A DNA stretch of 6,492 bases from Candidatus Colimorpha onthohippi (GTDB taxonomy: Bacteria > Bacteroidota > Bacteroidia > Bacteroidales > P3), in assembly GCA_018064565.1 (NCBI GenBank), contig JAGHVA010000110.1, forward strand, positions 1 through 6,492, written 5' to 3'. This document shows, piece by piece, positions 1 to 5,749 of the stretch. The stretch's first letter is position 1, and every line of letters begins with the position of its first letter. The notes below the pieces were generated by a model that saw only the letters and a list, made by a program, of their open reading frames with translations, was not told the DNA's origin and made no database searches. Position numbers and translations under genes: made by a program.

Positions 1-77
1 GAAGCAGCGAGTTTACACGCTTTAGGCATGGAAGACAGATTTTTAGGAATTTTCGCACAGCGGTGCATCTTTCTTTG

Positions 78-113
78 CTTCGTTTCTTTCTGTGCAAGCA
101 GAAAGAAATGAAG
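78..113. repeat. Strong inverted repeat (15-bp stem, 6-base loop)
   Basis: CTTCGTTTCTTTCTG at 78-92 pairs with CAGAAAGAAATGAAG at 99-113 around the loop TGCAAG. There is one G-T wobble (82/109) and no gap. It lacks a following T-run on plus, so a simple plus-strand intrinsic terminator is not obvious. It may be part of a dispersed repeat or an RNA-processing structure at the end of an upstream transcript. Confidence 0.6.
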
Positions 114-121
114 TGGGGTTA

Positions 122-138
122 TAGGGGCAAAGCCCCTA
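122..138. repeat. Short GC-rich hairpin
   Basis: TAGGGGC at 122-128 pairs perfectly with GCCCCTA at 132-138 around an AAA loop, 8 bp after the larger hairpin at 78-113. The pair of hairpins could close an upstream transcript. The downstream bases are AT-rich (aataag) but are not a T-tract, so calling it a terminator would be a guess. Confidence 0.5.
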
Positions 139-207
139 ATAAGCGATTGGTTGAAAATGTTTACCAGACAAACAATAAAAAAATGGCAAATACCTATACA
201 CAAATAT

Positions 208-250
208 CTATGGCTGGGGAAAGGCAAACAGAATAAAATAATCCCATGCC
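208..250. repeat. 43-bp direct repeat, copy 1
   Basis: This block begins CTATGGCTGG and ends AATCCCATGCC. It matches 291-333 at 42 of 43 positions; the single difference is G at 217 against T at 300. The copies are offset by 83 bp, and a 40-bp spacer rich in small inverted repeats separates them. It is non-coding and lies upstream of the NlpC/P60 gene. Confidence 0.85.
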
Positions 251-252
251 AA

Positions 253-269
253 TGATGCCAGCGGCATCA
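253..269. repeat. Inverted repeat in the spacer between the two 43-bp copies
   Basis: TGATGCC at 253-259 pairs with GGCATCA at 263-269 around AGC. A second small inverted repeat follows: CAGCCAT at 282-288 pairs with ATGGCTG at 293-299, and its right arm forms the start of repeat copy 2. The spacer can therefore fold as two successive hairpins. Confidence 0.55.
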
Positions 270-290
270 GACATAGGTAGCCAGCCATTC

Positions 291-333
291 CTATGGCTGT
301 GGAAAGGCAAACAGAATAAAATAATCCCATGCC
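291..333. repeat. 43-bp direct repeat, copy 2
   Basis: This is the second copy of the block at 208-250, with one substitution. Its last bases join a further inverted motif, CCCAT at 326-330 and ATGGG at 340-344. It ends 83 bp before the start codon of the NlpC/P60 gene, so it could lie in or beside that gene's promoter region. Confidence 0.85.
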
Positions 334-360
334 GTAGGTATGGGATAAACAAACGTTCAA

Positions 361-368
361 TAATTTGC
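361..368 (+). promoter_or_regulatory. Possible weak -7 element for the NlpC/P60 gene
   Basis: TAATTTGC resembles the Bacteroidota -7 element TAnnTTTG but has one base fewer between TA and TTTG, and no TTTG -33 element sits at the expected distance. It is the best candidate in the 83 bp between the repeat and the ATG at 417. It would leave a leader of roughly 40 bases. This is a tentative call. Confidence 0.25.
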
Positions 369-416
369 AATGATTCAATAAACTTTTAGTGGATACTAAT
401 AAATAAGTATAAATGT

Positions 417-1058
417 ATGACGATTGCTTATTGCTCTTTATGGTATGTGCCCGTGCGACGTGAGGCATCGCACTGTTCTGAAATGGTAACGCAGCTCTTG
501 CAGGGAGAGTATGCCGAGATATTGCGCGCGGAGTCGGAATGGACTCGTATCAGGTGTTGTTATGATGGCTATGAAGGCTGGATTAGCAACAAGCAATATG
601 ACGTAATTTCCGAAGAGGAGTATCGGTCTCAGATGGCAAACGCTTCACAAACGCTGGCTACATCGCCAGTCGAAGTGGCATTGCGCTATATGGGTGTGCC
701 TTATTTATGGGGCGGCAGGTCTCAATGGGGTATTGACTGCTCTGGACTAACACAAGTGTCGTTCAAGGCTTGTGGATTATGGTTGCCACGCGATGCCTCT
801 CAGCAGGCTCTTCAGGGGGTCAAGGTGCCATCGATAGAGGAAATTCGCAGCAATGATCTGTGCTTTTTTTGCGACAAAAACCATATCACCCATGTGGGCA
901 TTTGTACCCGAGACGAAAACGGACTATTGCAGGTTGTCCATGCCTCGGGGTGTGTCCGTCGAGACAAGTTGGATGCTCATGGCATCTTTGTTGAATCTCG
1001 ATCGATATACACTCACTGTCTGCAGGAGGTACGTAGATTGGAACGTCAGATTCAATAA
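417..1058 (+). CDS. SH3b-NlpC/P60 cysteine peptidase (dipeptidyl-peptidase VI / YkfC-like), probably cytoplasmic
   Basis: This 213-residue protein has a single bacterial SH3 domain (about residues 3-62, with VPVRREAS, VTQLLQGE and DGYEGWI) followed by an NlpC/P60 peptidase domain (about 83-205). The catalytic Cys is C108 in DCSGL, preceded by the family's PYLWGG segment. The His is H159 in HVGI, and H175 in VVHASG fits the third polar position. Relatives such as YkfC and dipeptidyl-peptidase VI cut the gamma-D-glutamyl-diamino acid bond in free murein peptides, and that is the likely role here. There is no signal peptide or lipobox, because the SH3b fold begins within a few residues of the Met. 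This points to a cytoplasmic recycling enzyme rather than a wall hydrolase. The ATG at 417 is the first in frame after a stop at 387-389. It stands alone, with no epimerase or permease gene beside it. Family is secure; exact substrate is inferred. Confidence 0.9.
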   Translation: MTIAYCSLWYVPVRREASHCSEMVTQLLQGEYAEILRAESEWTRIRCCYDGYEGWISNKQYDVISEEEYRSQMANASQTLATSPVEVALRYMGVPYLWGGRSQWGIDCSGLTQVSFKACGLWLPRDASQQALQGVKVPSIEEIRSNDLCFFCDKNHITHVGICTRDENGLLQVVHASGCVRRDKLDAHGIFVESRSIYTHCLQEVRRLERQIQ

Positions 1059-1265
1059 GGTAGATTTCATTGGCTATGCCATGCCAGCAGAAGTGCATCA
1101 ACGGTGTTTGCGCATTTCCTCGAAGATTCTCTTTTGGAATTGTTGCTTTTATGGGTGGGGATAAAAGCCGTTTTTGACTTATTGAAAACGCCAAATTTTT
1201 GTAATTGACTTATGAAATTTTGACGTTATTGCATCCCTATTATGTGGGATGAATGGTGTTTTTAA

Positions 1266-1320
1266 CGTTTTTCGTCCCTAAAAATACGTTTTTGGTCACA
1301 TTTTTCGTTTTTTTTGTCCC
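1266..1320. repeat. Three degenerate CGTTTTT...GTCC motifs about 20 bp apart
   Basis: CGTTTTTCGTCCC starts at 1266, CGTTTTTGGTCAC at 1287 and CGTTTTTTTTGTCCC at 1306, giving spacings of 21 and 19 bp, about two helical turns. A looser relative, CGTTTTTGAC, starts at 1169. The cluster ends 50 bp before the -7 element of the acyl-CoA synthetase gene. It could be an array of regulator sites or simply a degenerate T-rich tract. Confidence 0.4.
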
Positions 1321-1369
1321 ACTGTGTAACAAAAATATATTTGTATTTTAACTCTAAGACAAGTAGTCG

Positions 1370-1377
1370 TAATTTTG
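1370..1377 (+). promoter_or_regulatory. Bacteroidota-type promoter (-7) of the acyl-CoA synthetase gene
   Basis: TAATTTTG, continuing CA, matches the TAnnTTTG -7 consensus exactly. The -33 region is weak: TTTT at 1346-1349 sits at a 20-bp spacing instead of TTTG. Transcription would begin a few bases downstream, leaving a leader of about 55 bases before the ATG at 1441. No Shine-Dalgarno sequence is seen before that ATG, as is common in the phylum. Confidence 0.6.
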
Positions 1378-1440
1378 CAAAACTTTTTTGAACTAAGCGA
1401 TTTTTTTTTCGCGACTACGAAACTAAAATAGTCAGACAAA

Positions 1441-3207
1441 ATGGAAGTAACTCGTTTATTTGATATTCTTGATTATCGCAAACAAGTGTGGGAGGGCCGT
1501 GATGTGTTTACCTATAAGAAAGATGGGGTATGGGTTGGACATGGGGTTGATGAATATATGACCCGTAGCAACCAAATTAGCTATGCATTGTTGCATTTGG
1601 GTTTGCAACGAAATGAGTGTGTGGCACTGATTTCGTCGGGTAGGCCAGAATGGAATTATATAGACATGGGTACGCAGCGTGCAGGAGGAGTGCTTTTGCC
1701 TATTTATCCTACCATCAGCGAGGATGATTATCAGTATATCTTGGGCAATTCGGATGTCCGTTTTTTGATTTTGGAGTCGGAATCACTTTTGCGCAAGATA
1801 AATAATGTCTTGCCTAAATTGCCTCAGATTGAACATATATTCACCATAAATCCGTGTGAGCAGTATCCCAGTATTGAGTCGTTGTACCAAATGGGGGCTG
1901 AATTCCCAGCAGCAGAGCAGGTGGCGGCTATATGCGAGAGCATTCGCCCGTCCGATATGGCCACGATGATTTATACGAGTGGCACAACGGGTCAGCCCAA
2001 AGGAGTGATGCTTACGCATGAGGGGATCTTGTCGAATGTGATGGGTATTAAGGAGTCGCCAGCCAAGCATTGGGACACTTCGTTGAGTTGGATGCCTTTG
2101 TGCCATATCTACGAGCGGATGATGAACTACCTATATCAGTATCTCGGCTTTAATACCTACTATGCGGAGAGTGTAGGAAAGGTGGCGGACGATGCCAAGG
2201 AGGCACGCCCGTATATCATGGCAGCCGTGCCGCGGTTTATAGAGAAGATTTACGATAAGATTTACCGTAAGGGAGAGAAGTTGACGGGTATAAAAAAACG
2301 GGTGTTTGACTGGGCGTTGGAGTTGGGCTTTAATTATGATGTTGATGAGAGCAAGTTGAGCGCGTGGTTTAAGTTGCAACGCAAGGTGGCAGACCTCTTG
2401 GTGTACAAAGACATAAAAAAGAGTTTGGGTGGGAGGTTAGATATGTTGGTGTCGGGTGGTGCGGCCATTCAGCCACGACTGGCTCGTTTTTTTAGTTGCG
2501 TGGGTTTGAACCTCTTTGAAGGATATGGCTTGACCGAGTGCTCGCCGTTGGTTGCTGTAACCAACAGCGACAAGAAAGGACGTAGAATAGGGTCGGTGGG
2601 GTTCCCGTTGGCTGGATTGGAGGTGAGAATCAATCCTGACAACAACGAGGTACAATGTAGAGGTGTCAACGTAATGAAAGGCTATTACAAATCGCCCGAG
2701 CTGACTGCGGAGGCGATAGATGCGGATGGATGGTTTCATACTGGCGATACAGGCTATTTTGATAATGACGGGTATTTGTTTTTGACAGGACGTACTAAAA
2801 ATATGTTCAAGACATCGATGGGTAAGTTTGTAAATCCAGAAGTGATAGAGGAAAAATTTAAGACTTCAGCGTTTGTTTTGGATATGATGGTGGTAGGCGA
2901 GGGACAAAAATTTGCAGCTGCCGTTGTCGCTCCAGATTTTGATATGTTGAAAGATTGGTGCAAACGTCATGGTGTAAAGGCTTCCACGCGAGAGGAGATG
3001 GTTGCCGACAAGGTTGTTGTGGCAAGGTACCAGAAGGTGATGGATAAATATAATGCCATGTTGGGTAATACCGAGCAGGTGAAACGCTTTTATCTGACGG
3101 TAGAGACGTGGAGCGTTGAAAATAAAATGCTTACACCTACGCTCAAGATTCGCCGTAATGTAATATCAGAGCATTATAAATCTCAGATAGAGGATATGTT
3201 TAAGTAG
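1441..3207 (+). CDS. Long-chain fatty acid--CoA ligase (AMP-forming acyl-CoA synthetase, COG1022-like)
   Basis: This 588-residue ANL-superfamily enzyme activates a fatty acid with ATP to acyl-AMP and then transfers it to CoA. It feeds phospholipid remodelling or degradation in the cytoplasm or at the inner membrane face. The P-loop is YTSGTTGQPKG at 178-188. The adenine-binding motif is GYGLTE at 361-366. The ribose-binding Asp is D436 in WFHTGD, and the hinge region is LTGRTKNMF (448-456). The catalytic Lys is K569 in the C-terminal TPTLKIRR. All core motifs are present, and the length fits the roughly 600-residue bacterial long-chain group. LCHIYERM near residue 220 and the lack of a carrier domain favour a fatty acyl-CoA ligase over an acyl-ACP or peptide synthetase. 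It has its own promoter and appears monocistronic, with tRNA-Gln next. The chain-length preference cannot be read from the sequence. Confidence 0.92.
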   Translation: MEVTRLFDILDYRKQVWEGRDVFTYKKDGVWVGHGVDEYMTRSNQISYALLHLGLQRNECVALISSGRPEWNYIDMGTQRAGGVLLPIYPTISEDDYQYILGNSDVRFLILESESLLRKINNVLPKLPQIEHIFTINPCEQYPSIESLYQMGAEFPAAEQVAAICESIRPSDMATMIYTSGTTGQPKGVMLTHEGILSNVMGIKESPAKHWDTSLSWMPLCHIYERMMNYLYQYLGFNTYYAESVGKVADDAKEARPYIMAAVPRFIEKIYDKIYRKGEKLTGIKKRVFDWALELGFNYDVDESKLSAWFKLQRKVADLLVYKDIKKSLGGRLDMLVSGGAAIQPRLARFFSCVGLNLFEGYGLTECSPLVAVTNSDKKGRRIGSVGFPLAGLEVRINPDNNEVQCRGVNVMKGYYKSPELTAEAIDADGWFHTGDTGYFDNDGYLFLTGRTKNMFKTSMGKFVNPEVIEEKFKTSAFVLDMMVVGEGQKFAAAVVAPDFDMLKDWCKRHGVKASTREEMVADKVVVARYQKVMDKYNAMLGNTEQVKRFYLTVETWSVENKMLTPTLKIRRNVISEHYKSQIEDMFK

Positions 3208-3232
3208 CATCGGAGGAGTTGCGTGGGTGGTT

Positions 3233-3247
3233 AGCAAATATGCTTTT
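3233..3247 (+). terminator. Weak possible terminator after the acyl-CoA synthetase gene
   Basis: AGCA at 3233-3236 can pair with TGCT at 3241-3244 around AATA, followed by TTT, with a longer T-tract further on at 3251-3259. The stem is only 4 bp, so this is a poor terminator on its own. No better candidate exists before the tRNA-Gln promoter, so some readthrough into the tRNA is possible. Confidence 0.2.
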
Positions 3248-3256
3248 GTATTTTTT

Positions 3257-3288
3257 TTTGTCAGTTATGTAAAAATGTTGTATCTTTG
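3257..3288 (+). promoter_or_regulatory. Promoter of tRNA-Gln, near-consensus Bacteroidota type
   Basis: TTTG at 3257-3260 (-33) and TATCTTTG at 3281-3288 (-7, continuing CA) are separated by 20 bp, matching the Bacteroidota consensus TTTG-N19/20-TAnnTTTG. It is the best promoter in the window. Transcription should start near 3295, giving a leader of about 55 bases to be removed ahead of the tRNA. Confidence 0.75.
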
Positions 3289-3349
3289 CATTCGTTTTTG
3301 AACAGCGGGTGATGAACAGAGTTGCTCGTATTGTATTGAAAACAAGGCT

Positions 3350-3420
3350 TGTCCAATGGTGTAATGGCAGCACTCCAGATTTTGGTTCTGTCAGTCTAGG
3401 TTCGAATCCTGGTTGGACAA
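3350..3420 (+). tRNA. tRNA-Gln(UUG)
   Basis: This 71-base gene folds as a full cloverleaf. The acceptor TGTCCAA pairs with TTGGACA, the D arm has a GTG/CAC stem, and the T arm is CTAGG-TTCGAAT-CCTGG. The anticodon arm is CCAGA-TTTTGGT-TCTGT with anticodon TTG, and its outermost pair (C-T) is mismatched. The discriminator is A3420. CCA is not encoded (CAG follows), so the end must be added by tRNA nucleotidyltransferase. It decodes CAA, and CAG by wobble. Confidence 0.95.
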
Positions 3421-3425
3421 CAGCG

Positions 3426-3455
3426 AAGGCACTGTTTTGGCAGTGCCTTTTTTTT
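3426..3455 (+). terminator. Intrinsic terminator of tRNA-Gln
   Basis: AAGGCACTG at 3426-3434 pairs perfectly with CAGTGCCTT at 3441-3449 around TTTTGG, and the T-run continues to 3455. It begins five bases after the end of tRNA-Gln and is a textbook rho-independent terminator on plus. Confidence 0.9.
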
Positions 3456-3475
3456 GTCGTCTTGGAGAATACGGC

Positions 3476-3523
3476 ACCAAAAAGAGAGGATGTTTCTTGC
3501 AAGAAACATCCTCTCTTTTTGGT
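3476..3523. terminator. Perfect 48-bp palindrome, likely bidirectional terminator between convergent tRNAs
   Basis: Positions 3476-3499 are the exact reverse complement of 3500-3523, giving 24-bp arms with no spacer and TTGCAA at the centre. In RNA this makes a stem of about 22 bp with a 4-base loop. The outer part of each arm is ACCAAAAAGAGAGG, so on either strand the stem's 3' side ends in CCTCTCTTTTT, an A-stem and U-run design that works both ways. It lies 35 bp before the end of tRNA-Leu and is the only terminator visible for that gene. It also backs up the tRNA-Gln terminator. Confidence 0.75.
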
Positions 3524-3557
3524 TTGCCACAAAGGCGATTGTATGGTTGTTGTCGAG

Positions 3558-3639
3558 TGCGGATAGGGGGACTCGAACCCCCACGGCTTGCACCATTAGA
3601 TCCTAAGTCTAACGCGGCTACCAATTACGCCATATCCGC
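3558..3639 (-). tRNA. tRNA-Leu(UAG)
   Basis: Read on minus, this 82-base class II tRNA has acceptor GCGGATA pairing with TATCCGC and the D-arm sequence GGCGTAATTGGTAGCC. The anticodon arm TTAGA-CTTAGGA-TCTAA has anticodon TAG. A long variable arm (TGGTGCAAGCC region) and a T arm GGGGG-TTCGAGT-CCCCC complete it. The discriminator is A, as leucine tRNAs require. CCA is not encoded. It decodes CUA and, by wobble, other CUN codons, and it converges on tRNA-Gln. Confidence 0.95.
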
Positions 3640-3654
3640 CTTCAAATAGGTTTG

Positions 3655-3662
3655 CAAAGGTA
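3655..3662 (-). promoter_or_regulatory. Promoter (-7) of tRNA-Leu
   Basis: On minus the sequence is TACCTTTG, continuing CA, an exact TAnnTTTG match 16 bp upstream of the tRNA 5' end. The -33 region (minus-strand TTCA/TTTT around 3683-3690) is weak. The short leader places the start of transcription within a few bases of the mature tRNA. Confidence 0.55.
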
Positions 3663-3725
3663 CGATTTTTTTTTTGGAAGACTGAAAAAAATGTTTTCTA
3701 TGCTGAATAATTGCCGAAAATATAG

Positions 3726-3733
3726 TAACTTTG
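3726..3733 (+). promoter_or_regulatory. Promoter (-7) of the topoisomerase gene; fixes its start codon
   Basis: TAACTTTG, continuing CA, matches the Bacteroidota -7 consensus exactly. The -33 position holds only GCTG (3702-3705) at a 20-bp spacing. Transcription from here begins near 3740, downstream of the ATGs at 3652 and 3691, so those cannot serve as starts for this transcript. The ATG at 3781 then has a leader of about 40 bases. Confidence 0.6.
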
Positions 3734-3780
3734 CAGGACTTGTTAAACTCATTTTATGGTTTATAGATAAGGTTTTCAGT

Positions 3781-5691
3781 ATGGAAGATGATGAAATAAT
3801 GACACCAAATCCAGATGTGGCAGCTTATACGGACGATAGTATTGTACACTTGGAAGACATGGAGCATATTAGGCTTCGTCCAGGTATGTATATTGGTAAG
3901 CTTGGAGATGGGTCGTCGCATGATGATGGTATTTATGTATTGATCAAAGAGGTGATAGATAATGCTATAGATGAGTTTACGTCAGGTTATGGAAAGCGTA
4001 TAGATGTTGATATCAACTTTGCAGATAAGCGGGTGAAAATCCGCGATTATGGGCGGGGTATCCCTTTGGGCAAAATGGTGGAAGCAGTCAGCAAATTGAA
4101 TACTGGCGCTAAATATGACAGCAAAGTGTTTCAAAAATCAGTAGGTTTGAACGGCGTAGGAACCAAGGCTGTAAATGCGCTCAGCAGTTGTTTTAAGGTG
4201 ATGGCTGTAAGGGATGGCAAATGCAGGGTGGCAGATTTTGCAAAAGGAAAACTGATCAACGATACAGGCATTATTGATAGTAGCGAAGAGAATGGGACGA
4301 TGGTGGAGTTTGTTCCCGACTCGTTGTTGTTTGGCAATTATCATTTTATTGGCGAATATGTAGAGCGGAGAGTCTGGAATTACTGCTATTTGAATAGAGG
4401 ATTAAGTATCTATTATAACGGCAAGCGTTATTACTCAAAAAATGGATTGCTCGATTTGCTGGCTCACAATATGGAGGGAGAGGGCTTATATCCTATCATT
4501 CATATCAAGGACGGTGATTTCGAGGCGGCTTTCACGCATGTAAATGGTCAAAGTAGCGATTATTATTATAGTTTTGTAAATGGTCAGCATACCACGGAGG
4601 GTGGTACGCATCAAAGTGCGTTTCGCGAGGGGTATGCGCGTGTGGTGAAAGAGTTTTTTGGCAAGAAAGAATATGTTCCAGAAGATATACGCCAAGGATT
4701 GGTATGTGCGTTGTGTATTCGTATTCAAGAACCGGTGTTTGAAGCTCAAACCAAGACGAAACTTGGATCAGCCTACATGGCTCCACCAGATAAAGATGGC
4801 AACTACGATAGTCCATTGCTGAAAACATATATATATGATATCCTCAAGCATAATCTTGACAATTATCTACATATCAATGCGCAGACTGCTGAGATATTGA
4901 AAGCCAAGATTTTGCAGAACGAGAAAGAACGCAAAGAGATAGCAGGAGTCAAAAAAGTAGCACGTGAGGCGAGTAAGAGAGCCAGTTTGAACAACAGCAA
5001 GTTGAGAGATTGTCATGTGCATTACAACAGCAATCACTCCCGCCGTTTGGAGAGTACTATCTTTATCACAGAGGGTTTGTCGGCTTCGGGCAGTATTACC
5101 AAAAGCAGAGATGTTGACACGCAGGCGGTATTTAGCTTGCGAGGAAAACCACTGAATACCGTGGCGGTTAACAAAGTGGATATCTATAAAAATGAGGAGT
5201 TGAACTTACTTCATAATGCGTTGGATATCGATGACGGTTTGGAAAATTTGCGTTACAATAATGTGGTGATAGCTACTGATGCCGATGTGGATGGTATGCA
5301 CATTCGGTTGTTGTTGCTGACTTTCTTTTTGCGTTTTTATCCAGAACTGATCCGAACCGGTCATGTTTATATCCTGCAAACTCCTCTATTTAGGGTGCGT
5401 AACAAGCAGGTAACTCACTATTGTTACAGCGATGAGGAGCGAATCAGTGCATTGAATAGCACTCCTCATGCAGAGATAACAAGGTTTAAGGGTCTTGGCG
5501 AAATCTCGCCCGATGAGTTTAAGGGGTTTATAGACAAAGATATGCGTCTTGACCCCGTGTTGTTGCATAAAGATTTTGATATCCCTGGTGTGTTACGCTT
5601 TTACATGGGAGCGAATACCACCGATCGAAGGGATTTTATTATGCAGAATCTAAAAGTGGAGGACGATGAGTCGATAGTTTTGTCGGAATGA
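3781..5691 (+). CDS. parE: DNA topoisomerase IV subunit B (ParE/GyrB family)
   Basis: This 636-residue protein is the ATPase subunit of a type IIA topoisomerase, which unlinks daughter chromosomes and works with ParC in an A2B2 complex. Its length matches ParE (about 630) and excludes the larger GyrB with an insert. The GHKL ATPase has E57, N61 and E65 in EVIDNAIDE, D89 in DYGRGIP and the lid GLNGVGTKAVNALS at 122-135. The transducer carries the QTK loop at 323-325. The TOPRIM domain has E431 in TEGLSAS and D500, D502, D504 in DADVDG, and FKGLGE at 569-574 follows. All catalytic residues are present. The frame is open 43 codons further upstream, to an ATG at 3652, but that extension overlaps two promoters and is not ParE-like, so I prefer 3781. 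ATG 3799 is an alternative. No parC is adjacent. ParE over GyrB is inferred from length and general resemblance to Bacteroidota ParE. Confidence 0.93.
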   Translation: MEDDEIMTPNPDVAAYTDDSIVHLEDMEHIRLRPGMYIGKLGDGSSHDDGIYVLIKEVIDNAIDEFTSGYGKRIDVDINFADKRVKIRDYGRGIPLGKMVEAVSKLNTGAKYDSKVFQKSVGLNGVGTKAVNALSSCFKVMAVRDGKCRVADFAKGKLINDTGIIDSSEENGTMVEFVPDSLLFGNYHFIGEYVERRVWNYCYLNRGLSIYYNGKRYYSKNGLLDLLAHNMEGEGLYPIIHIKDGDFEAAFTHVNGQSSDYYYSFVNGQHTTEGGTHQSAFREGYARVVKEFFGKKEYVPEDIRQGLVCALCIRIQEPVFEAQTKTKLGSAYMAPPDKDGNYDSPLLKTYIYDILKHNLDNYLHINAQTAEILKAKILQNEKERKEIAGVKKVAREASKRASLNNSKLRDCHVHYNSNHSRRLESTIFITEGLSASGSITKSRDVDTQAVFSLRGKPLNTVAVNKVDIYKNEELNLLHNALDIDDGLENLRYNNVVIATDADVDGMHIRLLLLTFFLRFYPELIRTGHVYILQTPLFRVRNKQVTHYCYSDEERISALNSTPHAEITRFKGLGEISPDEFKGFIDKDMRLDPVLLHKDFDIPGVLRFYMGANTTDRRDFIMQNLKVEDDESIVLSE

Positions 5692-5724
5692 CAAAATGTG
5701 TTTCTTTTTTGTAAAAAAAAGTCG

Positions 5725-5732
5725 TATAATTG
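5725..5732 (+). promoter_or_regulatory. Probable -7 element of the last gene
   Basis: TATAATTG, continuing CA, matches TAnnTTTG at all but one position. It lies 25 bp upstream of the ATG at 5750 and 34 bp after the topoisomerase stop. No clear -33 is present. If used, transcription starts only about 10 bases before the start codon. Cotranscription with the topoisomerase gene is equally possible because no terminator separates them. Confidence 0.4.
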
Positions 5733-5749
5733 CACCAAAATTTTCTACC

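Larger units (their letters stand above)
1..416. other. Gene-free left region with hairpins and a duplicated block
   Basis: No convincing gene lies here. One plus frame is open from position 3 to the TAA at 233-235, and another from 1 to the TGA at 109-111. Neither has a recognisable protein family, and both run through hairpins and repeats, so I do not call them. A weak minus-strand frame across 208-468 merely translates the duplicated block twice and overlaps the start of the peptidase gene. The stretch 1-140 has the feel of non-coding tracts dispersed through Bacteroidales genomes, but that is from memory and needs a search. An upstream gene could also end just outside the left edge. Confidence 0.6.
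1059..1440. other. T-rich intergenic region with recurring CGTTTTT motifs
   Basis: No gene is seen in these 382 bp. The stretch is strongly T-biased on plus from about 1165. It holds four motifs beginning CGTTTTT (starting at 1169, 1266, 1287 and 1306); the last three recur at about 20-bp spacing and are followed by GTCC- or GTCAC-like ends. A small hairpin, CATCCC at 1232-1237 with GGGATG at 1246-1251, could help end the peptidase transcript but has no immediate T-run. The synthetase promoter lies at the right end. Confidence 0.6.

Noticed and set aside
208..333. The two 43-bp copies as a CRISPR array
   Set aside because: Only two units, the repeat itself is not dyad-symmetric, the spacer shares an inverted-repeat arm with the repeat, and there are no cas genes.
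208..468. Minus-strand 86-residue frame with hydrophobic repeats
   Set aside because: It is the translation of the 43-bp direct repeat in two frames and overlaps the start of the peptidase gene; no family resemblance or promoter.
853..1194. Frames on both strands overlapping the end of the NlpC/P60 gene
   Set aside because: They overlap a well-supported gene for most of their length, and their sequences lack any recognisable motif.
1441..3207. Acyl-CoA synthetase as part of a polyketide or nonribosomal peptide cluster
   Set aside because: No carrier, ketosynthase or condensation domains are present here; the length and motifs fit a stand-alone housekeeping fatty acid ligase.
3477..3522. Palindrome as a CRISPR repeat, transposon end or attachment site
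   Set aside because: It occurs once in the window, with no spacer array, no target-site duplication, no transposase or integrase and no duplicated tRNA 3' end nearby.
3200..3649. Several short frames on both strands across the tRNA pair
   Set aside because: They translate tRNA genes, terminators and the palindrome; the stretches of similar protein seen on both strands are caused by the palindrome itself.
3781..5691. DYGRGIP in place of the common DNGRGIP as a damaged ATPase
   Set aside because: The catalytic Asp and glycines are kept, and the Tyr variant is, to my knowledge, usual in Bacteroidota ParE, so it is not a defect.
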